Below, piece by piece: positions 41,975 to 53,245 of a DNA stretch of 64,000 nucleotides (the first letter of the stretch is position 1; the number at the start of each line of letters is the position of its first letter). The notes under the pieces were generated by a model, which was given only the letters and a program-made list of their open reading frames with translations, was not told the DNA's origin and ran no database searches. Position numbers and translations under genes: made by a program. Source of the DNA: Diplonema papillatum (Eukaryota > Euglenozoa > Diplonemea > Diplonemida > Diplonemidae); the NCBI GenBank assembly GCA_030068145.1, contig JAPJBO010001117.1, positions 1 to 64,000 of the forward strand. The letters run 5' to 3'.

Positions 41975-42316
41975 AAAAGATGGGCGGTTGATACAATCCG
42001 AAAGAGTGAAAGATGGTCGGTTGATTCATTCTAGTGGGCACTTGATACATTCTCAGATGGTCGGTTGATACATTTTGAAAGACATCCTGAAAAGATGGGC
42101 GGAATAGACGTTCTGAAAACAAAATCGGTTGACCCATTCATCGCTCTGTCGCTATCTTGCGAATTGCCCTACAACCCGCAATCCATAAAGAATTCGCAAG
42201 GCGCCTTCTTTGTTTGTGCGAAACTCGCCCGCTTTGGTAAGCTTCATGTAGTACGCCGCCAACAACCTTTTTGGTACCAACAGCAATAGCATTGTGTTAA
42301 CGAATCTAGCGCTTCC
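41975..42316. other. putative intron/spacer with GGTTGAT motifs
   Basis: Short repeats of GGTTGATACATTCT and AAAGATGGGCGG between 41980 and 42135. Otherwise nothing recognised. Confidence 0.4.
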
Positions 42317-42815
42317 TTGCTGTGAGTGAATTTACCGGAGTGACCACCACCAGGCTTTTGCATCACACGACCATTAATTTTTGCACTCCCTCCGTCTCTT
42401 TCGAGCAGCATGTGGTGTGTCATTCATACTCATTCTAATCGGCATTCCTCTTCTCGAACCGCGCAGCGTTCCAAAGAAGAAGCTAGCTGCTAATTCATCC
42501 CCGTACTCTTAAGGCGGGCGTAGGTCGGCCTGGAGTCCATTCGTTGGACGCAGAAGGAGGGCGTCTTACGACGACGTCCACTACTTATTTGCTGTGAGAG
42601 AATTTACCGGAGTAACCACCACCAGGCTTTTGCATCTTCATTCACACGACCGATTCATTCTTGCACTCCCTCCGTCTCTTGCGAGCAGCATGTGGTGTCA
42701 TTCATACTGGCATTCCTCTTCTCGAACCGCGCAGCGTTCCAAAGAAGAAGCTGCCAATTCCTCCCCGTACTCTTAAGGCGGGCGTAGGTCGCTCCGTCGG
42801 AGGCCTGGAGTGCGA
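42317..42815 (+). repeat. tandem duplication of about 220 bp
   Basis: 42317-42535 and 42592-42815 are close copies (TGCTGTGAG.GAATTTACCGG...CTCTTAAGGCGGGCGTAGG) with small insertions and deletions. Neither copy has a convincing gene. Confidence 0.75.
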
Positions 42816-44370
42816 GTTTCCTATTCTCAAAACCTACGTGGGCGTGAGCTCTTGTTGGAGGTGACTTACTTTCGCCTTGTTTTCGATATTTCAGCCTAAA
42901 CGAGCGTGCAACCACTTTTTTCTGGATTTCCGGAGCGTTTTATGGGCCACCGGAGGGGTGGGTCTCTGCTTTTGGGTTTCTGGCGACCCCCTGATGTTTT
43001 CCCGTAAGGAATTGCAGGGGTCGCTTCGTTGAACTTTGGCGTGGAATCCTGGTTCTATGTGGGCCACTTTTGCAGTATACGATGGGAATGGTCGCCAGCA
43101 ATGGAGGCCCAATACGCACACGCAACCGAAGAAGAGAGGATTATCAGGGAGTTCAGCAAAGCTTCATAAGAACACTTCCGGGAGTAGGTCTCGCAATGAC
43201 AGCAGGACTCAGCACTTGAAGAAAGGGGTTCTTGTTCTTCACGCACACAGAGTGTAAAACTCTCGGAGGACTTTTCCAGCAGGAGGACACTGATTCGTTT
43301 GTGCTTCGTTCTCAGTACTCATGTGCGGACGTGTTCCGGAAGCGTTCCTTCAGTACATCAGTGGTGTAAATTTGTTGCATGAGTATGTGGGCCTTTGAAG
43401 CGTGGATGATGCCTCTCGTGCTGCTCCCCTTGAGGTTCCTGGCTGGGGGGCACGGAAGAACCCGCGGCACAGCACTAATCCATTCCCCACGCGGGGGGTA
43501 CCTACTCCAGCTACTTGTGGGTGGCCTGGGTGGGTGAAGTCTACTCAACATTCTCACGCAGGACTGGCGATGCGGCATGAACCGAGAGCTGACCTAAGGT
43601 GTCCGCGTGATCGCTCATCAGATCCCACGAAGGGTGTCGTTTCACCTTGACAGCAAAGACACACCGCGTAGTAGCACAGGTCATCGGGGTTAAGCTTGTC
43701 GTTGATGCTGCACGACTCGTCGTTGGCGTCTTCAATGCCGAGAGAATTGAAGTCGAGGCGGCCAACGGCAACTCTGTTTAGTGTTCAGGTATAATATGAT
43801 CTGACAGACCGCGGCAAAAGAGTTGGCGCTGCCTGCTATCGGCCCCGTCTTGACCCCCTCCCTGGAAGCGTGGAAGGACCCTCAAAATGTCAGAAATGGG
43901 CCGCCGGGGGTGTCTCCGAGGAGACCCCAGGGCCCTTCTGTCGTGGATACGAACCCACAAACCCCTTTCTGGGGTGCCTTGGCCCCGTTCTGCTCCCAGT
44001 CAGGACCAGCTCGTCGTAAAAGCCTAATCATCAGGTAATAAAAAGACGCTCGCATATAATATTCGGAGGCATCCACTGCGCATAAAGCGCTTTTTGAGGT
44101 TGAAAGCCCGATACTATAGAGTCTCAGGGGGGTAGACATATTCGCACACTTTCACTTTGGCTGGCCAGATCACATTCGCTGAGAGCTGTAGGCTTCGGCT
44201 CCCCACGCGTACTTCGGCGAGTCTTAGACGCTACCAGGTTTCCCTCCATTATTTGTGGCCAGCATTTAGATCTTAAACACCGGGGGCGGGGGTGGTAGGT
44301 GTAACACAATACGCTGTCAACCGCTCTCTCTCATATAATGACAAACGCGTTTTCAAAGTATAGCCAAGGG
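42816..44370. other. spacer without recognised genes
   Basis: 1.5 kb with no protein or RNA gene that I can support. The stretch near 43160-43255 (CTTCCGGGAG...TTCTTGTTCTTC) weakly resembles the repeat at 50340-50470. Confidence 0.4.
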
Positions 44371-44397
44371 GAACTACGGGGGAACTACGGGGAACTG
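44371..44397 (+). repeat. 27 bp direct repeat, left copy
   Basis: GAACTACGGGGGAACTACGG plus GGAACTG; exact copy at 46159-46185. The pair brackets the retrotransposon remnant. Confidence 0.8.
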
Positions 44398-44833
44398 ACC
44401 TTGGGGTGTCCTTTTTGTAGGGGAATTTTTTCAAACGCCACGCACCGGCGCAAAACCCGGAGCTTTGGAGTGACCAAAACGGTTCCTCTTGCTTGGGCCT
44501 TCTACAGAAGGGCCAAGCCTTTTGAAAAATGGAGTCTTCGGGGTGTCGGTGGACAGGGGGCGTCGGGGGTGGTGCTTTCGTGCCGCCGTGGAATGCGCAT
44601 GAAGGATTTGTTGAAAAGTAGACTCGAACGCTATCGTCGGACTCGCAGAAGTCGGTTGGCTCACGCTTGCAGGAACCTAAGTAAAGCTCGCTACCCGCCC
44701 TTCAACGTTCGCCAGGAGGACTGGAGAAAAAGCTCAGTTACGACCATTGCGTCCTTGTACAGATCCTTGAAAATAATCGCGTTATCGTGACGGATGGCAG
44801 AGCCCACAGGGAAAATTGGCCGGCAGCACGCAA

Positions 44834-46060
44834 TCAAGAGTCCCATGGTGATTTGATGGGGACAGTCATAGACGAAAGGATGTGCTTGCTCAGCAAGCTG
44901 AGTCCAACTTGTGTCTGCATGGAAGGGAGGCTACTTAAGAAACTACTTCTTGATAAACTGCATGCCCTCACCCGAAGATGCGATTCAAGGCCAATGTTGT
45001 TGTGGGCAAACTGCTCTACGATCTCTGGAACAGAAGGATGCAGAGCCCGAAGAACCCAAGGCTTTGCCGCGTCCGAAGTCTCTCTCCCGCCAGCGAAAGA
45101 AGCAAACAAGCCAAGAGCCTCTCCTTGCGCGTCATTCCGGGAGCACCAGCACCACGTGTTCCCGCCACCTTCGGTGCAGACACGGGGCTCTCCGCCTTCT
45201 TCTTCTTCTTTGCTGTGTTCTCCTCTCGGCACGGCCGCCCGGTGGTGCCCCTTCCGACAGCACAGTTTGGGCCTTCGACTTCGTAAGTCCGCGAGCCGGC
45301 TGCAGTGCGCACACGTCGGCATGCCATGGTCACCCAGGTGTCCGTTGCGGCAGCTCTCTGCTACCGTCTTACACGTCGCGCATTGCGTCATGCGGTGTTG
45401 CCGGCAGAACTTCACCGCTAGGCCGTCGTCATCCTTGTGGTGGGCCTCACAGCACCACGCCACCGACTTGCCCCGGCGCTTTCACACGCCGCACTTCACC
45501 TTCTGGTGCTCGAGGCACACCCGCTCACTCCACTTTTCGTGTTCCGTAGCGTCGTTGAAGACCGCCCATCTCGCCGCACGCTTCGCCCTTCCACCTCCAC
45601 ACGTAGGGAAAAGATCCATCCCCCGCGCCTCGCCGCTGAACTCGTGCCGTCGTCAGCTGTGTCTCGAGCATCCATCGTCTCCGTACCACCACGGAAGATC
45701 GGCCTCATTTCGTACACCGTGAGGCTCCCACCGTTCACAGCGACCCTATCTTCTCCAGTTTCCTGCCTGGCAGAAGCGGTCCGTCGCCGTTTCGCTCCAG
45801 CGCATCCCCGACGGTTTTTAAACTTTCGCGAGTACCCTCGCACGCATGCTCAACGGTGTCCCGTCCGTCGTCGCTACGACACTGCCCGGAAGATCCAGTC
45901 CGGTGCACACTTCAAAGTCGACGGCGAGCTACGTCACCCGCCACCAACAAGCACTTCCCATCCAGCCAATACTGCAGCGCCCGGAACTACGTCTCTCCTC
46001 CGACCGCCGCGAAGGTCTCCGGTGCCGCGATCGCTTCGACACCCGGCCGGCGCGGGGCCT
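44834..46060 (-). pseudogene. degenerate retrotransposon remnant with Cys/His domain
   Basis: Minus-strand pieces in at least three frames. From 46060 down come traces of the segment before the Cys/His domain (ALQYWLDGKCLL...AVDFEVCTGLDLPG, compare ALVAWLSDMQW...AIDFELFSGLSMP in copy A). MRPIFRGGTETM follows at about 45713, then the Cys/His domain at 45463 downward (AWCCEAHHKDDDG, CRQHRMTQCATCK, ESCRNGH, PTCAHCSR, KLCCRKGHHRA). This domain is closer to the one in the 2960 bp TIR element than to copies A and B. Frameshifts and stops make it a dead copy of a separate subfamily. Confidence 0.7.
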
Positions 46061-46158
46061 CTGATAGAGCCGTTCCTGCTCTCCTTTTTGCCGGTCACTA
46101 CCTGTCAAACCGTGACTCCCAGTCTGTCCTTCCTTCTCAACACCCCCCTCCTCGTGTT

Positions 46159-46185
46159 GAACTACGGGGGAACTACGGGGAACTG
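46159..46185 (+). repeat. 27 bp direct repeat, right copy
   Basis: Exact match to 44371-44397 in the same orientation, 1.76 kb away. Confidence 0.8.
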
Positions 46186-46324
46186 GCCCACCGACCACAC
46201 CATAAGCTGGTGGCTTTTGTTGAACGCTTTCGCCCCCGCCACCAAACCCACATTTATGTGTATTACGTGGACTATACAGCACGTCTATCCCCCCCTAGGG
46301 CTATGGTGGCAAGTAAACGGAAAC

Positions 46325-46362
46325 GTTTCCCGTTTCCGTTTCCGTTTCCGTTTCCGTTTCCA
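46325..46362 (+). repeat. GTTTCC hexamer repeat
   Basis: About five tandem GTTTCC units after AAACGTTTCCC; short GTTTCC pairs recur at about 46840-46855. A C run of 19 lies near 46904-46922. Confidence 0.8.
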
Positions 46363-46704
46363 TACTTTCAAGGAAACGGCGTTTCCTTATTTGGGAAACG
46401 GCTGCTGCAGATTGCAGTGTGTAAGGTGACCACACCTCGGATGGGCGGGGGAAAAAAACTAGGGGTATTTCCCAATGAGCCAGCAAAACAAATTTATCTG
46501 TGCAAACGGTGCTGTCTGCGAAGTACTGCGCAGGACTTCGTAGTGGTGGCAACCAAGCACTCAGAGAATTGGGCCTGGAGACCTCCCCGTAAAGTTTCTC
46601 GACAAGGTTCGTATGCGCGACAGTCTTTTCGGTTTTAGCTGCAAGTTGACACACCCCTGTCCGGGCTGCTGCGGGATGTGAGCAGCCTCAGAAGCTGAAG
46701 TTAA

Positions 46705-46729
46705 AAAAGCGGGTGTCACACCCGCTTTT
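46705..46729. terminator. perfect hairpin, possible transcript end
   Basis: AAAAGCGGGTGT and ACACCCGCTTTT around a single C. It looks like a terminator hairpin, but in a eukaryote this is only a structural description. Confidence 0.3.
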
Positions 46730-47589
46730 CTGGTGACTCGGGCACCCTCTTTAACTCCAACTTCTGGGGCTGGACCTCACCGTGTAGTATTCCCTGGTGG
46801 TGTTAGCGTGGTTTGTGGGTAGCCTGCAAAACCAAGGAGCCGTTTCCGTTTCCCATGTTTTGGAAAAAACGGATGGAAACGCGTTTACTTGCCAACATAG
46901 CCGCCCCCCCCCCCCCCCCCCCCGCCCTTCGAGGTTTAAATTCGCAACTGGCATTTTCCTCGAGTATTTCCCAGAAAGCAGGTCGGACACGTGAAGGTTC
47001 GCCTCGTTTCCCAGCACGGCTGCCGCCGCCAGATCCGCCTGTAGGATGGCCCACAACAGATCCGGGCCGCTGCCCTTCGTGGTCTCTACGAAGAAATACT
47101 CGGAGGGGCCACAGTAACATCGGTGGCCGACCCGGTGTACGCGTAAGCGCTTTCATCCCGATGAAGAGATTACTTGCAAGGCACCATTACCACCGTTCAT
47201 AGAGCACAGGTCTTGATGCGAGGGGTTGATCCCACGCCCGGTGCTCATTTCGACGGAGGCTAGAGAGGGGGGAAAGTAATGCAAAAATACTCGACGTAGC
47301 TGCTTCGACTCCGAATGGAAGGGGGGGAATGTAGAGGTAAGGGGCAAATACAATACAAACACAATCTGATTTGTTCTTCGCTTACACCACCGTGTGTTGT
47401 TTTCTCACTCAGGACTTTTGACCTGTTGTGTTTGTGTGATTTGTCGTGTAGGGGTAGACCCGCATGACCTCACGTCCGTTTAACACGTGGTTCGGTAGTT
47501 ACAGCATTTGGGATCCCTTCTGTTCTTTGTCGGGCAGCATCGTCGAGCATTTCCTTTCAAGCTGGCGCTTATGTAAAAAGAAAACTGAC

Positions 47590-47962
47590 CTGCAGACGGG
47601 GTCAACACCGCTTTGCCCTTGGGTGTATTCCCAGGCTTTCGGCTCGGAGACCCAGAACTCGACGTGGTGCGGAGGGATGTAGTTGTCGACGTCCAAGCCT
47701 GAAAGCTCGAACCGGAGGCCGAAGTGGCCGGAAGTCATTCCGCGCACTTGGAAGGCGACTGTCCGCACGTCGGGAGCGAACTCGAGCGTGATGTTGTTGG
47801 CGGGGACCGTCGAGTCGACGCCAGGCGCCCTCAGCTGCACGAGCTTCGTGCTCAGCTCGGTCGTGTAATCGTTCTCGCTGACAGCGGCGATCGTCACACG
47901 CAAGGTCCGCATCGGCGGAACCTCAGCCTGCACGTACTGGAAAGCCGACCAGGCTTCGTCTC
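47590..47962 (-). CDS. beta-rich domain exon (exon C) of a probable secreted protein
   Basis: Follows an AACAG|GA acceptor and ends at CTGCAG|GTCAGT. Encodes about 123 residues beginning DEAWSAFQYVQAEVPPMRTL. The segment NNITLEFAPDVRTVAFQVRG resembles LTLTVQAPDSVIFEP...FTVTTTT of exon B and LTLTFVPADAV of exon A, so these are repeats of one beta-sandwich type. The incoming phase (two bases of a split codon) does not fit exon B, and the outgoing phase does not fit exon D, so at least two exons of the chain are not identified. No named family recognised. Confidence 0.6.
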
Positions 47963-48004
47963 CTGTTAGGTTCCCGGGCGTTTAGACTGTTGAAACTCCG
48001 TCGG

Positions 48005-48335
48005 TCACATGAGCCGGGATCAAAACTAGGTTGCTCACAAGCAGGAATCCAATACTGTCTGGAATTACAAGCCGGAAGCTGGAACCTGAAACTATCTGGC
48101 CGTACAAGCCGGAATCCACAAGTATATAAGTCGGGATCTCAAACTAGGTGGTCTTACAAGCCAAAATCTGATACTGTCTGACCTTACAAGCCGGAAGCTG
48201 AAACTGTCTGGGCTCACAAGCCGGAATCCAAAACTAGGTCGGTCATACAAGCCGGGATCTGGTACTAGCCATACAAGCCGGGATCTGGTACTAGCCGTAC
48301 AAGCCGGAATCCACAAACACCGTGTCCATGTGAGC
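48005..48335 (+). repeat. minisatellite ACAAGCCGGAATCT
   Basis: About ten imperfect repeats of 25-35 bp with the core ACAAGCCGG(A/G)A(A/T)C followed by ACT(A/G)TCTGG or ACTAGG. It lies in the presumed intron between exons B and C. Confidence 0.75.
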
Positions 48336-48967
48336 CAGAATATTCCCGAAACGCATTTTCGCGGAATGCCATCGAGAGGGTTGCCAGTTCTTTGGTAGCG
48401 CCTCGGGAACAAATGAGATCAGAGGTTCTGGATTAAAAGCATCGTTGGTTGACCAACGTGAGGACGGTGGGTGTGTGACTGCGACAGCATCTGCACAAGG
48501 GTGTGTGGATTGGCAAGGTAACAGCGTCATCCGACACTTGAGCTTCTTGACGTTGAGAAGAAGTATGTGCTTCTACGTCTCTGCTGGACGCGCGAGTCCT
48601 TCATAAAAGTTAGATCAAAGCCTGGGCAATCAGAAGAGAACGCCAGCGCAACATACCGAGCGTGCCCGCCAGTGTCGTTCGTACCGGGATCTTCTCGAAG
48701 ACCTTTATCGTGGCCCAGTCAGCCTGTGTTCGGGAAAGGTGGTTTATATACCCATAGTAAACTTGGCCAGCCCAAATATCGAAAAGAAATGCATAATCTC
48801 TCCCAGCGTTGAGACTACACCCCAGACCCTAGTTAATCAATTTTTAATTCGTGAAGACCCCCGAAACCGCGCAAAAATAAATAATTCCTTCACAAAATAG
48901 AAATTCACAAAACTCATCTGCATGAATTACAGGGCCTGAACACCAAAACCACCCCCAAACCCGCAAA
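48336..48967. other. spacer without recognised genes
   Basis: Nothing supported, except AATAATTCCTTCACAAAATAG near 48880. A close variant (AATTAATTCCTTCACGAAATAG) lies near 49565, on the other side of the transposase-like frame, so the two may mark the edges of an old element. Confidence 0.4.
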
Positions 48968-49390
48968 ATGTCCGTCTCCGACCTCTTTGTGCTGGCAACT
49001 GCCAGGCAGCAGGACCAGGAGATCATGGAAAGCACAGCCCCTGCGAAGACGCGTTCATCAGCTCTCACAGCGGCTGAAATCAAGGTCGTCACCGATCTCG
49101 CCGAGCCGCTCGGTGTTGTTCAAGCGGACATCGTGCGTTCGTGGAATGCTGAGCACCCCGACAAAACCGTGAGCGAGGCTGTGGTGTCGAAGTACGTCAA
49201 GTACAAGCGCGAACACAACGATTACTTCGTTGCAGGGAAGCGCGGCCCGAAGCCGCTGCTGACTCCCCCCGAGGAAGAGCGGCTGCTAAGGTTGACCGTT
49301 ATGACCCGCCGTCTTGGGTGGCCGGTAACGGCCAATCGATTCGCCGCGCTCGCAAGGGGAGTCGCAGCGAAGGCGCGTGGCTCAAGATGA
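48968..49390 (+). pseudogene. N-terminal fragment of a pogo/CENP-B-like transposase
   Basis: 140 residues starting MSVSDLFVLATARQQDQ. A helix-turn-helix-like part (LTAAEIKVVTDLAEPLGVVQ...VVSKYVKYKREHND) is followed by KRGPKPLLTPPEEERLLRLTV...GWPVTANRFAALARG, the layout of the DNA-binding region of pogo/Tigger transposases (two helical domains). The frame ends at 49390 and no DDE catalytic domain follows, so it is a truncated or non-autonomous remnant. The family call rests on motif layout, not on a search. Confidence 0.45.
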
Positions 49391-50273
49391 CAGCACTACT
49401 TCGAGACAAATGCTGCATTGAGCGATTCCTGCGTGCTTGCTCCGCCCTTTCACCTGGTTCTTGTGCCCACGTGACACCTGCACAACTGCAATGTGGCCTG
49501 CGGGGCCGGGGCGCCAGCAAAAATAAATAAATAAATTCCCAGAAACACTCGTCAGAAAATAATAATTAATTCCTTCACGAAATAGGCCTTCACGAAATAC
49601 AATTCAGCAAGATAATACTTGATTTATTAGGGGCTGGGGTGTATTGGTACGGGTGTCCGTCAAAGCGGAAGCGGCTGAGTTCCCCATGGAAAAAGCGAAG
49701 TCCGGCTCAAGCTCATGCAAGAACGGTACGCTTACACCTAGCTAAAGTTCAAGAACTATCCGAAAACATAAACATCGACAAAGCCAGCAATAGTGCCTAC
49801 GCGTGCAAAAAGCTCTACACTTCACACACAGTTCATGTTCACAACTACGACGACAATCGTACCTTCACTCGCAATAACCCTACAAGGACCCTGGAATGAC
49901 ACCAAAAAGACCGGCGTTTCGTTCTTGTTTGTGCGTGTCAGTTGATCGTTCCGACTATTCACCCTGCTTTCATTTCATGTCAGGAATTCTAATCAACACA
50001 ACAACTAGGACACACTGCCTACATTGTAGGGCAACCCACAAGATTGTTGCTAAGTTGGCACAATGTTGACGATCGCCAGAAGATGGCGATCGCCAGAAAA
50101 GAACCGACTAGCACTCAACCCCTCATAAGGGCTCCAAAAACACACCCCTCCCAACTACAACTAAGTTTCCTCCCCGAATGTTCCGAAGATTCCGTCTAAG
50201 CTCCAAGGAAATGGTCTGTAACAAAAGAAATGCGTAGTTTTGTTGAAAGTAAGAGAACCAGGGGATTAGCTTG
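49391..50273. other. spacer without recognised genes
   Basis: A/T-rich, with ATAAATAAATAAATT near 49520 and two GGCGATCGCC-like sites near 50065-50095. Nothing coding supported. Confidence 0.4.
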
Positions 50274-50312
50274 TATATCCACATTTGGACTGCCAGTCCA
50301 AATGTGGATATA
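50274..50312. repeat. 39 bp perfect palindrome
   Basis: 19 bp arms (TATATCCACATTTGGACTG and its exact complement) around a single C. Same architecture as the 41 bp palindrome of the PolB units, different sequence. Confidence 0.9.
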
Positions 50313-50339
50313 AATAAATTTGGAAAGGCCGGCGGTGAA

Positions 50340-50440
50340 AAAGAAGAGCATTTCCGGAGTTGGGGCTTGCCCTGATAAACGAAGCAACGGACGATCAGCA
50401 TCAACTGACCGAAGGTGATGGAAATGATAAGGCAAACGTT
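50340..50440 (-). repeat. dispersed repeat, copy 1
   Basis: About 100 bp (CATTTCCGGAGTT...CGGACGATCA.CATCAACTGACC...GATAAGGC) shared with 59628-59732. On the minus strand both can be read as SITFGQLMLIVR.FVY..KP.LRKCS-type peptide, so it may be a piece of an unknown element's gene. Confidence 0.65.
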
Positions 50441-50708
50441 TCTTGTTCTTCGCGTGTACAGGGTATAAACCTCTCTGGGGGGGGTTTCCTGTATTAGCAC
50501 TTTGTCGTTGGCTTCGTTTTCTCTTTCGTGTGCAACCGTTGTTCCGGAAATGTTCCCGTCAATACAGATGTACTATTAAAAGAAAGAAATGGCACTACAC
50601 CACCCAAGCCCCGGCCGAGGTGGCCCGTGTGCAATCCGAGGGCCTCTCAGGGCCTAGCATTGTCGCGAAGATATGTGAAAACGGGTTTTTGCCTGGAGGC
50701 TTTTCGTA

Positions 50709-50863
50709 AAGGGGGGGTCGAATAATAACAGTTATTTGACACACGTCTGGTTGTCTAAAAACACTACCACTACTTGATGCTGCTACTGTGCGGCTACCCG
50801 GAACGTTTTTTATTATTCGACAAATCGAATAATAACACAGTGTGATTATTCGACCCCCCCCTT
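50709..50863. mobile_element. 155 bp MITE with TA target duplication
   Basis: Ends AAGGGGGGGTCGAATAATAA and, inverted, AAGGGGGGGGTCGAATAATC; flanked by TA on both sides. The TA duplication and size fit a Tc1/mariner-type MITE. A second inner copy of TCGAATAATAA lies near the right end. Confidence 0.8.
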
Positions 50864-50960
50864 TATTATTCTGCAGATGCTTTGAGCTTTCTTTGTGTCT
50901 ATGCTTTCAGTCGTCTTCTTAATACGTCGCGTCGCGCTGTGTCCCTCGAACGCGGTGGAC

Positions 50961-51170
50961 CTGCCCGTACTGCGATCCGTCGGCGCCGGTCTGGAGCCAG
51001 GAGATGTTGTAGGTTCCGGTGTGGTGGTGACGGTGAAGGTGCGCTCCGTGACCGTCGGCGTGAAAAGGAAGACCGACGGCTCGAAGACGACAGAGTCCGA
51101 GGCCTGCGCCGTGAGCGTCAGGCTCGTCGGCGGCGCGTTCTCGATCGCATGAACAGGTACTCCGGCTTCA
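50961..51170 (-). pseudogene. decayed duplicate exon (B'')
   Basis: Third copy of the 3' end of exon B. Lacks about 34 bases after PEYLFM, which shifts the frame, and carries other changes. The donor is CAG|GTCCAC. It cannot be used in frame. Confidence 0.7.
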
Positions 51171-51367
51171 CCACAAGATTGTTTGCACCAGAAAATAATG
51201 AGCTCTCAACCCCCAAAAACATCCCCCGAAGAAAAACGACCCCAGAAATTTGGTTTCCCGAAAGAAATGACCGTAACATGGACCAGACCAGAAGGTAAGA
51301 CGATCCCTAATGAAGTGATCAAAAAGAAAACGCAGTTCAAGACAAGAGTGAGCAAAACCCCGCGTAC

Positions 51368-51616
51368 CTGCGCGTACTGCGATGCGTCGGCGCCGGTCTG
51401 GAGCCAGGTGATGTTGTTGTAGGTTCCGGTGTCGGTGGTGGTGGTGACGGTGAAGGTGCGCTCCGTGACCGTCGGCGTGAAAAGGAAGATCGACGGCTCG
51501 AAAATGACAGAGTCCGGGGCCTGCACCGTGAGCGTCAGGCTCGTCGGCGGCGCGTTCTCGATCGACACCGTCAGCGGCATCGAAGTCGCGAGGACGTACA
51601 TGAACAGGTACTCCGG
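51368..51616 (-). CDS. duplicate phase-0 exon (B')
   Basis: 249 bp, 83 codons, from after GTGGTGAAG to the CAG|GTACGC donor. Encodes PEYLFMYVLATSMPLTVSIE...TGADASQYAQ, nearly identical to the last 83 codons of exon B. Intron copies on both sides are also nearly identical (451 bp period). Length is a multiple of three with phase 0 at both ends, so it can be added to or left out of the mRNA without breaking the frame. Confidence 0.6.
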
Positions 51617-51818
51617 CTTCACCACAAGATTGTTAGCACCAGAAAATAATGAGCTCTCAACCCCCAAAAACATCCCCCGAAGAAAAACGACCCCAGAAAT
51701 TTGGTTTCCCGAAAGAAATGACCGTAACATGGACCAGACCAGAAGGTAAGACGATCCCTAATGAAGTGATCAAAAAAAAAACGCAGTTCAAGACAAGAGT
51801 GAGCAAAACCCCGCGTAC

Positions 51819-53245
51819 CTGCGCGTACTGCGATGCGTCGGCGCCGGTCTGGAGCCAGGTGATGTTGTTGTAGGTTCCGGTGTCGGTGGTGGTGGTGACG
51901 GTGAAGGTGCGCTCCGTGACCGTCGGCGTGAAAAGGAAGATCGACGGCTCGAAAATGACAGAGTCCGGGGCCTGCACCGTGAGCGTCAGGCTCGTCGGCG
52001 GCGCGTTCTCGATCGACACCGTCAGCGGCATCGACGTCGCGAGGACGTACATGAACGGGTACTCCGGCGTAGACGGCGTCTTGACCTTAATCAGCCGCTT
52101 GATGAGGATGTCCTGCGGCTCTGGAAACTCGTAGTGGTGGAAATCGGTCCCGGAGAGCAGGTACGTGGCTTGGAGCGTGAGCGTGACACCCTTGGGACAC
52201 CGCCCGGACAGTGTGTACGACCGAGTTTCAGGTGCAGGAGGCGAGGTGTCAGTAGACCCAGCTCCGGTCCAGAGCAGAGCTTCGTCGGTGAAAGTGAGGT
52301 AATCGCCGACGAAAGTCACGGTCACGTCGTGCACCGGCATCGCAACCGGCCGGATGGAATACGGGCGCACTTGGTTCTCGAACTGCGAAGAGTAGTTGCT
52401 CGGCAGGAAGGTGAACGGGATCAGGTCGTTCCGGCAGTCGCCCGCGTCCCACCAGCACATCTCGTCCCACAGCGCGAGGCAGCCGAGCTCGGTGGCCTCA
52501 CGGGCGCAGTCCGGGTTCCGACCCGTGACGTCGAGGTAAATGGGGTCCAAGGGCGCGAAGTCTCTTTTGTTCGCCCCGTCGTACTCGAAGCTAAGCAGCT
52601 TTTGCGTGTCGGAACGGAGGGTCGTCAGCCGGATGCGGAACTCCAGCTCGCTGTCGAGGGCGGTGAAGGCCAACACCTCGGGGTAGCTTTTCAGGTCGAA
52701 TCCGAATGGGCGGATGGTGAAGTCGACACGCGGCGGGTTCTCCAGCTTGAGCGTCAAGACCGGCGACCAGCCTCCACCGGACATCGAATCGCGGACGAGT
52801 GAGGTCATCAGCCGGAGCACCGGAATTTCGGTGAAGTTGACCTCGTTTTTCGGGTGGATGATGAAGCCTTCGATCGGATCCGGGTCGAAATACGCCGTGT
52901 TGTCGGACCCAGTGGTCTTTGTCGAAGGCGACGTGGGCCACAGCACGCGGGTGCAGACGATCCTGTACCTGCCCGCGGACCCTCTCGCGGTGAAGGTGGC
53001 GCCGACCTCGGACGTCACCACCACGTGCTCTGGTGTGAACACGACGCCGGCAGGATCCGACGCGCAGGAGACCACCAGGTCGAAGTCGATGTAGTCGCGG
53101 TGCCGGCCCTCCGGGATCAGCAGGAAGTTGCCGCTGACGTTGTCGTCGAACGGGAAGAGCCCCGTGTACCGCAGCGCCAGCGGGATCCGAGCCAGGCACT
53201 CGTGGTCCCACGTCGGGACGTTGCTGTACGTGTGCAAGTCAGTAC
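51819..53245 (-). CDS. beta-rich repeat exon (exon B) of a probable secreted protein
   Basis: Starts after CCCCACGCAG and joins exon A in frame (split Gly codon). 475 codons to CAG|GTACGC. Sequence begins TDLHTYSNVPTWDHECLARI. It contains a Cys-rich stretch (NPDCAREATELGCLALWDEMCWWDAGDCRND) and several beta-strand-rich repeats; PLTVSIENAPPTSLTLTVQA and FTPTVTERTFTVTTTT give the clearest one. Several N-glycosylation sequons (NYSS, NITW) and paired Cys suit the secretory pathway. Family not recognised. Its last 83 codons have been duplicated twice downstream. Confidence 0.75.

Noticed and set aside
46325-46362. GTTTCC hexamers as telomere repeat
   Set aside because: Only five units, with degenerate neighbours, inside a region with genes on both sides.
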